Positions 1 through 13,900 of a stretch of 64,000 nucleotides of DNA are shown here, in pieces. The position numbers were made by a program, and so were the translations under genes. The stretch spans positions 2,155,366 through 2,219,365 of the forward strand of contig KL647303.1 in the NCBI GenBank assembly GCA_000727475.1, read 5' to 3'. How positions within the stretch are numbered: the first letter of the stretch is position 1; every line of letters starts with the position of its first letter. This stretch comes from Sarcocystis neurona (Eukaryota; Apicomplexa; Conoidasida; Eucoccidiorida; Sarcocystidae). The notes below the pieces were generated by a model. It did no database searches, was not told the DNA's origin, and saw nothing but the letters and a program-made list of their open reading frames with translations.

Positions 1-909
1 CCCTTCGCGTGTAGTACACCTTACTATATATTGGTGTGTATATATATATATCTTGGTGTGTGTGCGTATATATATATATATATATGTATATTGGATGTCC
101 TCGTGTGTGTGTGTGTGTATATATATATATAGTATATGTATATAGTGTGGACGCACTAATATACATTGACATACACGCACACATATATACACACACGTAT
201 ATACACATGTGTGCATATACTTGTATTTCATGTGCCTACATATACATATATATACATATTTACGACGCGTACATATTTACAAGCGTGTAGATGGATCAAT
301 ATATATACAAACTATACATATATACATACGTATGTGAATGTTGCATGCATGTACTTGTACTGATGTTTTTTATTGTTGGCAGTCAGATTCCTGTTTAAAA
401 ACTTGACTCACGACGGAACACCTCGGTGTCCACATATATCGACGTACACACATATACACACACGCAGGTAGGTATACTCCACACACTGGCGTATATACTT
501 GTAGAGATACCTGCATAGATTCATGTATGTAGGTGCGCGTTTCCCAAGAAATTTGTTTACGCACACGTCCTAGCAGGGACAGAAAACTGCATGCATGCAA
601 ATATATCAGTAGAAAGACAGACAGAGAACCCACTACACACATACATATATATATGAGTACGCGACCATCCACCTGCATATGTAGCCGACCCTCCATAGAC
701 ACACGTATATAAATAAATGGAAGAGGACTGATTTACACATACACATGGCAAGTACACGAATATCCATCCATATATATGTGTGTTCGTACATTTGCGCGTG
801 CACCGCTACACGAATTCACACATATGTTCACACGCATGTAGCTGCGTGGCGAAACAGACACATATATATTCAGGAGCATATGGCTGTATGTACGAATAGA
901 CATGGATAC
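1..909. repeat. TA/GT microsatellite-rich left edge
   Basis: Alternating (TA)n and (GT)n tracts dominate 30-340, followed by sequence of mixed composition. I see no coding exon here. The remaining C-terminal exons expected for the methyltransferase gene (Asp-Pro-Pro-Arg and Ser-Cys-Asn-Pro motifs) are not found in this stretch, so they should lie left of the window. Confidence 0.6.
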
Positions 910-1767
910 CTCACCGCATACGAAGAGAGCTTGACGTTCGAGGCCGTTGAGTTTTGCATTCGCGTTGGCGTGTTGGACCGCTTCTTTGACAAGTTCGATG
1001 CCTAACACGCGCGGAGGCTGCGTCTTCCGTTTTTTGCTGCTGTTCTCCTCCTTCTTATTGGCCGTTTCCTCTTCTTCGGCGTCCTCTCCGTCGTCTCCCT
1101 CGTCTCGGCTGCTGGCCGCTGCGTTGTCGTCCTCTGCTGCTGTCCAGTCGTTTTCCGCTCCCCTCTTCTCGCCCCTTGCCTCCTGGTCTTCTCCTCCTCC
1201 AGCTTTCGCTTCTTTTTCGTATTCTTCTTCGTCTGTCATCTTCGCTCTCCATGCTGCCTCGGCTGCTGCCGTCATCGCCGCCCCGTCCCTCCCCGCACAT
1301 CCTTCTCCCTGCTGCGCTCCCGCTTCTCTCTCTTTTTCTCTCTTGTTCCTCTTCCTCGGCTGCAGCAGCGGCTGCTGCTCCTGCTGCTGCTCCTGCCACA
1401 AATTTTCCCTTTCTTTCATTTCCTCCTCCTCGACTTGTTGCGCGGTGTCTTCACACCGCTGCTGCTGCGGCCCATTCACCTGCGCCCACATCTGCTGCTG
1501 CTGCTGCTCCTGCTGCTGCTGTTGCTGCTGCTGTTGCTGCTGCTGTTGCTGCTGCTGTTGCTGCTGCTGTTGCTGCTCCCGCCCGTGCTGCGGCTGTTGC
1601 ACATTTTTCGTCTGCTGCTGCTCCTGCTCACGACGCATGGCAGCAGCAGCGCATAAGGCGAGGGTGCCAGTGCCGCAGCAAACGTCGAGCAACGGCGTCT
1701 CCGAAGGCAGGGGCAGCGCTAGCTCCAGCGCAGTCTGAAACAGGCGGGGGCACGTCTCTGTATTCGT
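910..1767 (-). CDS. TRM2: methyltransferase exon: SAM-binding motif I and the following strand
   Basis: The acceptor ctgcag precedes ACGAATACAGAG (TNTE). SAM motif I, LLDVCCGTGTLAL, lies at about 1692-1654. The next Rossmann strand, RVLGIELVKEAV, is at about 1011-976, followed by NANAKLNG. Between them about 205 residues are inserted: poly-Gln (about 1495-1585), then Glu/Lys/Asp-rich sequence. I end the exon at GGTGAG|GTATCC (910), which is phase 0; a donor five bases earlier (end 915) is the alternative. Confidence 0.8.
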
Positions 1768-4700
1768 CTGCAGAACCCGCGTATGCAGCATACATACATA
1801 TATAGAAATACGCAGACATGTATATATATATATATATATTATACTACATACAACTTTGAATATATATAATCATACATATTTATATTTTAAATACATACAT
1901 ATGTCCACTATATACACTGTATATACCGCATATGACTTTATATATATACGAGTACATACACATATCCAATATACATGTGTATGTACGTAGACATATATGT
2001 ATATATATGTATTGTATACTGCGTATAATATATAAAATTAGATATATTTATATTATAGTTCCTACGCATATTCCATTTACGTGCACATATATATATATAT
2101 ATATATATGCTGTATACTGCATATGACTTTGAATGTACATATAGTGTGTGTGTACACGTATGTCCCATATATATACATGCACATATACATATATATATAT
2201 ATATACGTATATGTATTGTACACTGCATATGACGTTGAATATATATATATATATGTATTTACATTACAGTACATACACATATCCGACATACATGTACGTA
2301 TATGTATATACATATGTATATTGCATACTACATACGACTTTTAATATATATATAAATATATATTCACATTGTAGTATATATAAATATGCTACACATATGT
2401 ACGTAGGTGAATTTATGAGTTTGAATATATGTAGTTCCATATATTGAATTTATAGTTCGCCGAAGTAGTCGATGTATGTGTATACGTCATGTTGTAAGTT
2501 AATATATATAGAGAGATAGAGGCAGATTCGTGGAGTAGCTACAGAGAAACAGAAAGGTAGTGGATATCCCCACTTAGAGATATCCACAAATAGAGGGAGG
2601 TCCACACAAAGAGACACACATACAGAGATATATATATATGTATATAGAGACGGCAAGATATAGGAAGAGATATAGACAGATATAGATACAGAGGGGCGGG
2701 TAGTAAGTTAGGTAGATATAATAGATAGACATCGATAGACAGAGAGATAGAGACAGTAGATATAGATATATGATAGATACAGGCGCAGGTAGATATAGAC
2801 AGATGGACATGGACGAATAAATATATAGATAGAGACAGACATATAGATACAGACGTGGACAAACACGGACAGGTATAGACACATAGATACAGATATATAT
2901 AGATACGAATATACATAGATGTAGACAGATAGGTAGATATAGATACAGACAAATATAGATAAATATTGATGTAGATATAGATAGATACAGATATAGACAA
3001 ATAAATATAGGTGTAGACAAGTATATATATATATATAGACAGAGACAGATACATACATAGAGAGAGATATTACTATAGATAGCTCTATATAGATATTGAC
3101 ATAGACAGATATAGATAGAGGTGGATACAGATAAATAGATATACATATAGATGGATATACATACAGGTGGATATATACATACGGATAGATACAGACGTAG
3201 ACAGATATATAAATAGATATGTAGAGAGATGTAGATATAGACAGATGTAGCATAGACAGATACAGATATAGATATATGTATAGACAGAAATAGATATACA
3301 GAGACATAGATATACAGAGATGTACACGAATAGATATGGATATTGATGGACAGATATAACAGGTGGATACACGTGGATACAGAGAGAAGCAGATACACCG
3401 ATACGTATAGACAGATGAAGACCGACACGTACACAGGGATAGATAGATAGCTAGACACACACGTGGATACACGCCAGCAGACACATATAGACACACAGAA
3501 ACAAGTGATAATGTAAATATATATGCAGAGAGAGAGACATAGACAATTACGGCTGTACGTACATACACACTTCCACATATATATATATATATATATCGAC
3601 GAAGAAACCGATTCATACATATACATACGCGCGCACATACGGAGAGATAGGTTGACATACGTATATATGTGGAGAAAGAGACAGTCCTACACAAATTATC
3701 CTGAGCTAACGCAAACAAACATAGGTGACACATACATATATATATGCCTGTTTGTATATCCACTTGGGCACTGCATATACATATATAGAATCTGTACACA
3801 CATGTATGCGCAGTGTGTATGTCCACATATATATGGTGGCTACGTATATATAGAGAGAGAAGGACACGGATCGCCTACACGTGTGCGGCCAGTAGGTATA
3901 CGACATCGTGAATCCGCATTCGTGGACACTGCCTCTCCTAATACCGGTGAAATACAACGGCGGATTACGTCTACCTCACATATATTATACACACATGTAT
4001 ATATATGTATATGCAAGTGTACGTCTATACACGTATATATATGTGTACACGTATACACATATGTGTGTACCCGTATTAATACGTGTATACATTGTATGCG
4101 TGTGTCCAAAGAAGGATTTCGTATACCCGTATGAACACTCGTACCACGCCAGTGTACTACACATCCATGTACAGATCAGCAGTTCGGGCTGCAGCAGCGT
4201 TTCCTATTGCGATTTATTATTCCGGGGTCGAACGTCTCTCTCCCTAACGTTTCGCAGAATTCAAGAGCGCTTGCCTGGAAGAACGTATGCGGCCCAACTC
4301 GAAAATCCAGTCCGAGCACGCGGTGGGTTATGAACGCGTCTCCCCACAGCTTTTGACAGGAAAACAGCACACGGGGGGAAAAGCGGAGTTCCTCAGAAGA
4401 AGGCGAAGTCGAAGAAAGGCAAAGCGATCGAACGGGAAGAAGACCCGAGGAAGAAAAGTGGGACAGAAGAAAAGGAAGGCGAGTCACCCGATTCACACGA
4501 AAGGAAGAGAAGGGGACTTTAAAGGAAAGGACAGATAGACGGAAGAATCGAAGAGAAGGACGTCATAGAGAGGAAAGGGAATACGCGAACAAGATGCGTC
4601 GAAGACGTGAAATGTACGCACGTCCCTGTCTAGTCTACGCCACGCACACCCCTACACACACAGATGCTGCCCTCTCTGACTATCGACACGCACATGTATA

Positions 4701-7700
4701 TACATGTGTGCAGGGGATTCTGCCTCAACCAAGTGACTCTATATATGTGTGTATAGGTGTGTGCAGCAGCAGTCACTGCTAGGAGGCAAGCGCATACATA
4801 TAGATATATATTCGATGTAGGTAGGTGCATTCTCACTGATATAAGAAGGCGCGCAGATGCGCAGATACATGTACATATACATGTATATGCGTGAGGGGCA
4901 ACATACGTACACATGTATGGATATACGCAGGCGTGTGTATGTAGATATCTTCACAGATATATACGGCAAGCGTGTGCGTATGTATGCGTGTGCTCGTGAA
5001 AACGAGTCCTGCTAGAAGTGTGGACGTGCGTACGTATATATGTGGGATACGCGCGGAGGTCGAGGAACGTGGCAACGGCTTGCGAGTAGAGAAAGGCGTT
5101 CTCTCTTCTGCGAGAGATGCCGGTTCTTCACGAGCTACAAAGTACCACCGATTTCCACACTTAAAGATGTATATGTGTGCGTGATTCACCTCCTTGTTCA
5201 GCTGCACGGAATACCGGGGGATAATGCGGCACGTTCCTGATGCATGTGCACACACTTTGGCAAGGAAACGCGGGACGGGGGTTCTCGCGTAGTCGGCCTG
5301 CCTGCGCCTCGTGTACAGACACCGCGGCCGCGTATGTAGCGGACTTCCAGCTGGGGGGTTGCACCGACGCAGTGAACCTTTTCAACCGCGAATTATTCTG
5401 GAGCGTGGGACGTTTCTACGCTGTCGGGGTGTGCAGACACTCGAAACGGGACACTGAAACTGTGTACCTCCGGTGTACGTACACGTGGCACTGACGACGT
5501 CTGCTTCCGGGCGACACGTAGCTGCCACGCTTCTCTCCTCTTCGAATGCACACGTGCGCACCACACAGAAGTTGCAGCCTGTTTCGAGTGTACGTACACC
5601 GGACGTCTGCTGCTGCACTTGCACATAGAAATTGCAGTCTGTTTTGAGTGTACCTACACCCGACATCTGCTGCTGTACGTGCGCAGACAGACTGCAGTCT
5701 GTTTTGAGTGTACGTACACCCGACGTCTGCTGCCGTACGTGTATTCAGAAACTGCAGTCGTTTTCGAGTGTACGTGCACCCGACTTCTGCTGTATGCACA
5801 CCGGATCTCACCTTTTCTGTGGGGAAGGAGGGGTCGACGGCGTCGGAGTGGGCCACGCTCTGCGATGCACCCACGCAACACCACACACCGCACCGCCCAC
5901 ACGTTGCAGCAGCGGGAGCCGCACGGCGCAGCAGCAGCAGCGGCAGTACACCCCACAGAAGCAACGCAAGCGAAGCACAGCGGAGTCCCCGCACCAACGG
6001 CACATGCAAAGTCGGCGCAGGAGGGGGAGACGCAGCAGCAGACACACCTGCAGTGGGCGTTACAGTAGCGGCAGCGTGGCACTTGCTGCTGGACCGGCGC
6101 TTCTCACACAACCGCAACACTTTGCTACGACAGCAGCCCGACACCGACAGCGGCAGCAGCAGCAGCACTTGCCTCCCTTCCCAGCAGGAGCGGCGCCAGC
6201 AGGAAGCGTGTCCGCAGCACCAGCACTTCACACACGAGACGACGACGAAGGAGAAGGAAAATACTGAGAAAAGGCAAGACAGCAGGGTAACTAACAAGCA
6301 GGAGGAAGACCGTTTTGCACACAGGTGCAGCGGCCTCACACGTCGCAGAGGCAACACCCCGGCAGCAGCAAGTGCGGGGCGTGGCAGGTGACCAGGCGCG
6401 TGACAGACAGTCCGTCCTTCTGCTGCCGAAACTTCTCACCACAGACGAAGAAGAGCCGCTACGGCAACTGCTGCAGTGAAAGTGCACTTCCCCACCAAAT
6501 GGACACGCTAACGCGGGGAACTCTACCTACTTCTCCACTGATATATTTGTGTCCACGTATCTTAATAGATACAGACACACACATATACATATTTATACAT
6601 AGAGAGAGGGACGCATATGTATACATTCGCGTGCATGCCCATACGTAGTATACGTCTGCATGTATAGACGTGTGCGCATTTATATATCGATATAGAGTGA
6701 CACACACGTACGCAGAGACGTACATCCATAGGGATAAAACAATGTGTGTATTCATATATATATTTATACATGTAGGTATTCATATACGTATACATATACA
6801 TATGTGCGTATTGATAGGTAGAGTGACACACACGTATAGAAAGATGTACCTCTATAAAGATAGAACAATGTATATATATACATATTTATATATGTAGGCA
6901 TTCACACACGTATACATACATATATTTGTATGTATGTATATATAGGTAGGGTGACACACGTCTATATAGAAACGTGGCTAGAAACATAGAAGAATGTGTT
7001 CAGAGTGAGAAAGAGGAGGTTGAGAGAGACGCAGCAGCAGGCAGCTGCGAACACCAGAGGCGCACAGCCCGAGGCCTGGAGAGGGACGTATACAGCGCGA
7101 ACGAGGAAATCAGACTGAGGCAGCGGTTAAGAGAAAAGGCGAAAAAGCCGCATGCGCATGTAGACCGGTCGGAGACCCAGACCCACCCGCAAGCGTCTGG
7201 TCTCTTCCACCTCTTGTAGAGACATACGCAGAGACATGCAACACACGTGTACTCCCACACGTTTGTATACACCCCGGTAAATGTCCTATCACCGTTCTTT
7301 TCTTGTGCATGCGAAGCAGTCACGTGTATTACCGAAAGTACACGTATGTACTTTTCCCTCTATACCGATGGCTTCCTGTCCCCCCTGCAGGAAGAAAAGA
7401 GACGGCCACCCCGTCTGTATTCCGGTGTTTGACCGCCTAGAGAGACACAAAAACTTCCTGTTGTTGATAATTTGCTGCGTGTCTTTGTAGAGACAACGAA
7501 CACACGCATATGCTTGGCTACGCGCATAACAGATTCTCGACTTCATTTACTAGAGACACACAGAGAGAGCTGATATCTATACACTTGCCTATAGACAAAG
7601 AACACACGTGTATACTTAACTACATGTGAAACAGATTCACAGCAGCTTGCAGGGAACGTACATATAAAGGGAGCTAATGTCTATAAACTAATATATATAT

Positions 7701-7873
7701 ATATATGTAATATATATATATATATGCTAGACCTCAAACGGTGGAAATATATAGAGGAAGAGCTGATGACTATGTATTTGACTATTCGCATCTGTTGTAA
7801 GGAACAAAGGACAGACCTATATATATATATATATATATTACACGTAGAACAGATTCTAGACTTCATCTTGTAC

Positions 7874-7909
<36 letters not shown>

Positions 7910-10900
7910 CTAATATCTATGTATTTGACTATCCGCATGATACTTTCTGCGTACCTGTTGTATAGACAGAGAGCACACGTATATGCTGTATTACGTGTTT
8001 AACAGATTCACCTTGTACGGATATATAGAGAGAGGGAGCTAATGCCTGTGTATTTGATTATACGTACGGGAGATATTAAACCTCATACTGAAGAGACAGA
8101 GACAGAGACGCGGACCCAGCATATACGTGTTCAGTCTGTAGTGCTTGTAGATACGAAGAGCTGCCATGAAAAATGTCCTCACCTCTTGAAGAAAGAGAGA
8201 AGCGACGCGGTAACCGTCAAAAGTGCGTCCGGCAAGTCCGTCAACGAGGACCCTCGCACAGGCACGCCAGCAACAGCTCTTCTTCTTCCCCTTCACAGCT
8301 TCTGCTCCTTTCCTTTCTTCTTCTTCTATTCGTGGTTTCTTCTTCTTCTGAGACTGCAGTTCTTCTCGTTCTTCTTCACTCAGTCTCCCCTGCTTTTCTT
8401 CCGTCGTCCCAGGCTGCGGCTGCTGCTGCTGCTGGGTCTCCGAGCCGACGATGCTGCGTGCTGCGTCCGCACCCGTCGGGAAGCTGCGACTCAGCGAATT
8501 CCTCTCCGCTTGCCGCCCTGCTGGTCTTTCTGCCGCTCCTGCGGCTTCCCCTGCTGCTGTTTCTGCTGCTCCCGCGGCTTCCTCTGCTGCTGCTGTTTCT
8601 GCTGAGCCCGCTTCACTTGTGATCGTGTGACAGATACTGCACCGCCCTGGTGCCCTGCTGCTGCCCTGCTTCCCCTCGTCCGGATATCTCAGTGCAGCAG
8701 CAGCTGCTGCTGCGTTGCTGCTGCTCTCCTTTTTTTGCATCCGCGTTGTCTCACCGCTCCTCGGGCTCGCATTCACACTGGGACCGCTGCTCCGGTTGCT
8801 GTCGTCACTGCTGCAGTCACCGCCCCCGCAGCCGCGGCTGCTGCTGCCGCCGCTACTTCTTCCTCCCGCAGCATCTGCGTCAAACGTCTTGATTTGCACC
8901 AGTATCATCAGCTCTTTGCGGGCTTCGGCGGCGCGCACCACCACCAGCCGCCACACTCCTCGGCGCGTGCGCCGGTTGTACACCGGGAAGGGGGAGCGGT
9001 TAATAATTGCCTGCAGCGTCGGCGGAGACAGACGGAGAACGGGGACGGAGACGAGACAAACAGAAGGAACGATGAGCCTCGGGGAGCGGCGGAGAGACAG
9101 ACAGAGAGACACGGAGAGAGACGCGGGCACAGACGAGGCAGAGAGGAAGAATGAGCCTCGGGAAGGGGCACAGACAGAGACGGCGACGGTGAGAGACGTA
9201 CAGAGCAGAGATAAGAGAGCAACAGGAAGGCACACGGAGACAGAGGGAGACGGACGGGGGAAGACAGAGGGAGACGGACGGGGGAAGACAGACGGAGACA
9301 CAGAGGGAGACACAGAGGGGGGCAGACAGACAGAGACGGGCAGGGGAAGACACAGGGAGACACAGAGGGAGACACAGAGGGGGGCAGACAGACAGAGACG
9401 GGCAGGGGAAGAGAGAGGGAGACGGCCGGGGGAAGAGAGAGGGAGACGGCCGGGGGAATACAGAGAGGAAGAGGGTGAGAGAGAGAGCGGGAAGGAGAAG
9501 AACAGAGGGCGAAAGAGGCCGCAAGAGGCGGGGGGCAGGGGGCCGAGAAAACGGCTCCTGCCAGATCCCTCGCGTCTCTGCAGCATCCCGCTTCCCGAAA
9601 ATGGTGAGCCGAGGTAGAGACGGCGAAGCGATAGGCAAAACACCGATGTTCCAAGCAGGCGGCATGCATGCAGTGCCACCAACAGAAAAATGGGTAGCGC
9701 CCTCCCCACATATTCCCTTCTTATACACGTGAAGACTGCTGCCTTTGCGTCACATGCATGCAAGCACGCCTATATATATATATATATATATGTGAGAGAA
9801 ACACCTACCTGTAGAGACAGAGTGAGAGAGAAACAAAAACTTACATCTATATACAAGAGAAATAGGTCGCCCCTCTCCTCAGGTACTCCTCTGTGCCCTT
9901 CTTATAGACGTGGTACAAACGTGTATACAGTGACGCAGGCATGCAACAAAGGAGGGGGCGTGGAGACACAGATACACAAATATATACGCAGAGGTAGATT
10001 GTGGATACCGAAGGTGGTATACGGTAAAGAGGACAATACGAGACAGAGACAGATATATATACATATATGTATACGTGTATATAGATATGCGCACATACAG
10101 TACTGGGGGAGGGAGAGAGATAAACATATACATGCATGTGTATACGTGTATGAAGGTATGTAGCAAAAAGGTGGGGTGCAGACAAATCCAAACAGATTAC
10201 ACATATATGTATGTATATATTTATTTATATACGTATATGGAGAGGCAGCCACGCAGAAAAGGAGGGGTGAAGAGAGAGACACACACACATGTATGTGTAC
10301 ATGTGTATGTGGATAGAGATGCAGGCGTAGGGTACACAGGCCGCTGTGTGCCGCCAACAAACGCTGGCGCCGGAAGAAACGTCTCAACAGGGGCAGCCGT
10401 AAGGAAGGAAACTCAGAGAAGGAAGACAAAAACGGAAGACCGGACCTGGAGCTCGGTGCACATCTCCTGCATCGCATGGCTGACGGCCAAGCTGCCGCTG
10501 ACCGACGCGACGAGGGGCTGCAGATGATCGACGCGCTTGACGAAACCTACACAGACCCTGGCCTTGTTGTTCCTGTACTTCTCTTTCACTTTGTCGCTCA
10601 GCTGCTCCGCACTTCTCCCTCGAAGAAAAAAAGTCTTCGCATTGCCTCCGTCCGTCGACGCTGCTCCTGTCTTGCGTCCCGCTGCGTGAAGAGTAGTAGA
10701 AGTTTTCTCTCTGCTGCGAAGAAGACCGCTGTAGCAGCACTCGTCTGAGCTGCTGCTGCCGCTGCTGCTGCGCCACATCGCCGCGTCGTCGCCTGTCGGG
10801 ACCCCGTCTGCTTCTCCTTCTCCTCCTCCTCCTCCTCTGCTGCTGCTGCTCGAGCTCGCACACAGCGGCGTCTTGGGTTCGCTGCTGCAGCCATCGAGAG

Positions 10901-13900
10901 TTGCCGAGTCGCGGGCGTCTGCCCACGCGTCGCTGCTACTGCTGTTCCTGCCGCTGCTGCTGCTGTGGCCAATTCTACTGCCGTGTGCAGGCGAGATGTT
11001 GGTGCGGTGCATGCCTGCGCTGTCGCTGCTGCTGCCGTTCCTGTCCCCGCACGGGGAAGGACTGGTAGGCGCCGTGAGCGCGGGGATGGGAGACGGAGAC
11101 GCCCGTCGCCCGGAGGCGCTGAGGAGCGTGTGGGGCTCGAAGCTGCTGGTGCTCACGTGGGGAGCCACAGCAGCGACGAGGCAGTGACGTGGCTCATGCT
11201 GCAGCACTGTTGAGCAGGGCTCCTCGGGGTCGATAACGAGCTGCTGCAGCTGCGGCAGCATGCTCTGCATGCGAGCCAGTCCGTCTATAAGCCGAAGACG
11301 CTGGTGCAGCTTCTCGTCGTAGTCATCGTCGACGGCATGCGTGTAGCCGATCGTAAACTCACATTTGTTGCGGTAACCCACACGCCCTGCAGGAACGGAC
11401 CCGACCGGAGGAAGTACCTGCGGCAGCAGCAGCAACAGCAGCAGCAGCAAAAACAGCACCTGCAGCAGGGACGCTGCAGCAGGGACGACGAAGCATGAAC
11501 AGCAGCAGCAGAGAATAGCCAGCAGCAGCAGCACGGACGCAGCCGCAGTGGCAGCAACAGCAGCAGCAGAAAGGCAGGACCCACACGAGAATGAAGCAAC
11601 GGCAGCGGCACCAGCGACACAAGCAGCAGCGACAAGACCGTCGCGGCTCTCTGCCACCTTGTAAGAACAGCAGCAGGACTCAGAGAGAAGAAGAACGGCG
11701 CCAGTAGCAGCAGAGCGACTACAGACGAGACGACGGGGCGAAGCGGCTGCTGCAGCAGAACGGACACAAGAGCACCAGCAGTAGCACCTCCACAGGAAGA
11801 CAGCCGCAGCAGCAGTGATCCACCGGCAGCAGCGCCCCCTGTACGCCCAGCAACAGCCACGCGTTGTCCACTGCTGCAGCAGAAGACGCAGCAGCTGCTG
11901 CAGCAGCACGCAGGCCGGCAAAAAAGGTGCAGCGCGGTGCTTGACGGCAGCTGTCACACATCCACGGGTCCTCCTGTTATCTCGGCTGTAACAGGGAGCC
12001 GTAGAAATTCCGGCAGGTGCACTTTCCGTTCCTCTTTTAAGAAAGCAGCAAAGACATACTCTTCTTTACGTAGAGAGACGTGCCTGTGCAATACGTGCGC
12101 ATGCTCTTCTGTATATATGCGCAGCCTCGATGTGCTACATTCTACAGGCGCGTATACCCATGTGTAGATCATTATTTGTCCACGTCGGACCACATATGAA
12201 GACGCACGTATACTTGCATGCGTGAATACATGGACATTGATGGACGCGTCAGTCACGCATGTATATATGCGTCTACGCGATATACTAGTTCACTCTGCGG
12301 CTGCGCATATGTAGACATAGATACACGTACATATATAGGTACACACACAGAGATGCGTATATATATATATATCTATATATATATATATGTATCCCTATAT
12401 ATACGGACATACATACAATGATGCACATACATATTTATATATATATATTCCTATGTACGGACATACATACAATGATGTACATATATATATATATGTATGT
12501 ATTCCTCTGTATACGGACGCACACACAATTGTATACATATATATACATATATGTATGTATATACACACAGATATATATATATGTATTCCCATGTATGTGG
12601 ACTTACGTACAATGATGTACATACACATGCATACATATATATATACATATAGATGTGCATATATATATATATATGTACATTCACGTAGATACGAACACAT
12701 TATATATATATATATATACGCACGTACAAAGATGCACATGCGTGTATATATATATGTATGTTTACATATAGAGGTGAATGCGTAGAGAAGCGGGGGGGAG
12801 AGTGGGTGCGTCGTGCCTGCTCGGACGTCGACAACTATCGATCTGTGAAATACAGAGAGAGGCGAGGACGCCCACGCAGACACGCACAGCCGATGTACGG
12901 TAAAGGTGGTAGGACAAAATGAGAAGGCAGCAGATGACAAATGAAGAAGGGCGTAGACCGTTTGTCGTCTTCATCACGCAGACACGCACGGACGCGGAGG
13001 GGGGCCGCGGGACAAATCACCGGGACGGGGGGCCTTCGTAATATCCGGAAGACACATAGAGAGACACACGAAGAGACACGGAGACGGAGACGGGGAAGGC
13101 GACACACAGAGAGGTGCAGAGACGGAGGAGACGAAGAGAGACGGAGACAGCGAGTGAGAGGGAGAGGAAAAGACAGGGAGAAGTAGACACGTGTGTGGGC
13201 AGACACACTATGAAAGTGTCTAGGCACATGCAGAGAAGTGAAGAGAAGCCTCTGCACCATCGAACAGAAAGCCGACTTACTTTGAACCCCTCCCACCGCT
13301 TTGCCACGAGCGGGTGAAACCACGGCAACGCCGCCGACTTCTCTTCATCTCGCGCTGTTTCTGTCTCCGCTCGGTCACTCGCAACCACAGCAGCCCTCCG
13401 GCTGCTTCTTGCTGCTGCTGTTGCTGCTACTGCTGTTGCTGCTACTGCTGTTGCTGCTGCTGCTGTTGCTGCTGCTGCTGTTGCTGCTGCTGTTGCTGCT
13501 GCTGNNNNNNNNNNNNNNNNNNNNNNNNNNNNNNNNNNNNNNNNNNNNNNNNNNNNNNNNNNNNNNNNNNNNNNNNNNNNNNNNNNNNNNNNNNNNNNNN
13601 NNNNNNNNNNNNNNNNNNNNNNNNNNNNNNNNNNNNNNNNNNNNNNNNNNNNNNNNNNNNNNNNNNNNNNNNNNNNNNNNNNNNNNNNNNNNNNNNNNNN
13701 NNNNNNNNNNNNNNNNNNNNNNNNNNNNNNNNNNNNNNNNNNNNNNNNNNNNNNNNNNNNNNNNNNNNNNNNNNNNNNNNNNNNNNNNNNNNNNNNNNNN
13801 NNNNNNNNNNNNNNNNNNNNNNNNNNNNNNNNNNNNNNNNNNNNNNNNNNNNNNNNNNNNNNNNNNNNNNNNNNNNNNNNNNNNNNNNNNNNNNNNNNNN

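Noticed and set aside
947..1805. Plus-strand frames with poly-Cys, poly-Leu and poly-Ala opposite the methyltransferase exon
   Set aside because: Shadows of the CAG array; the minus strand carries the conserved motifs.
2539..3826. Long minus-strand frames (up to 372 codons) of YIYLS/CLYL composition
   Set aside because: They lie entirely within the AGATA/GACA satellite; residue content simply mirrors the repeat, and overlapping frames are open in all phases.
5541..5805. Regularly spaced direct repeats considered as a CRISPR array
   Set aside because: The whole 60-bp unit repeats, with no unique spacers, and the context is eukaryotic nuclear DNA.
5416..6391. Minus frame of 313 codons and plus frames over the 60-bp repeat
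   Set aside because: Open because the repeat period is a multiple of three; no start context or family, and intronic to the methyltransferase gene.
8627..9763. Antiparallel frames of Arg/Glu/Thr/Gly or Ser/Pro/Leu over the purine tract
   Set aside because: Driven by a stop-poor purine repeat; no domain, and the tract lies in an intron of a well-supported gene.
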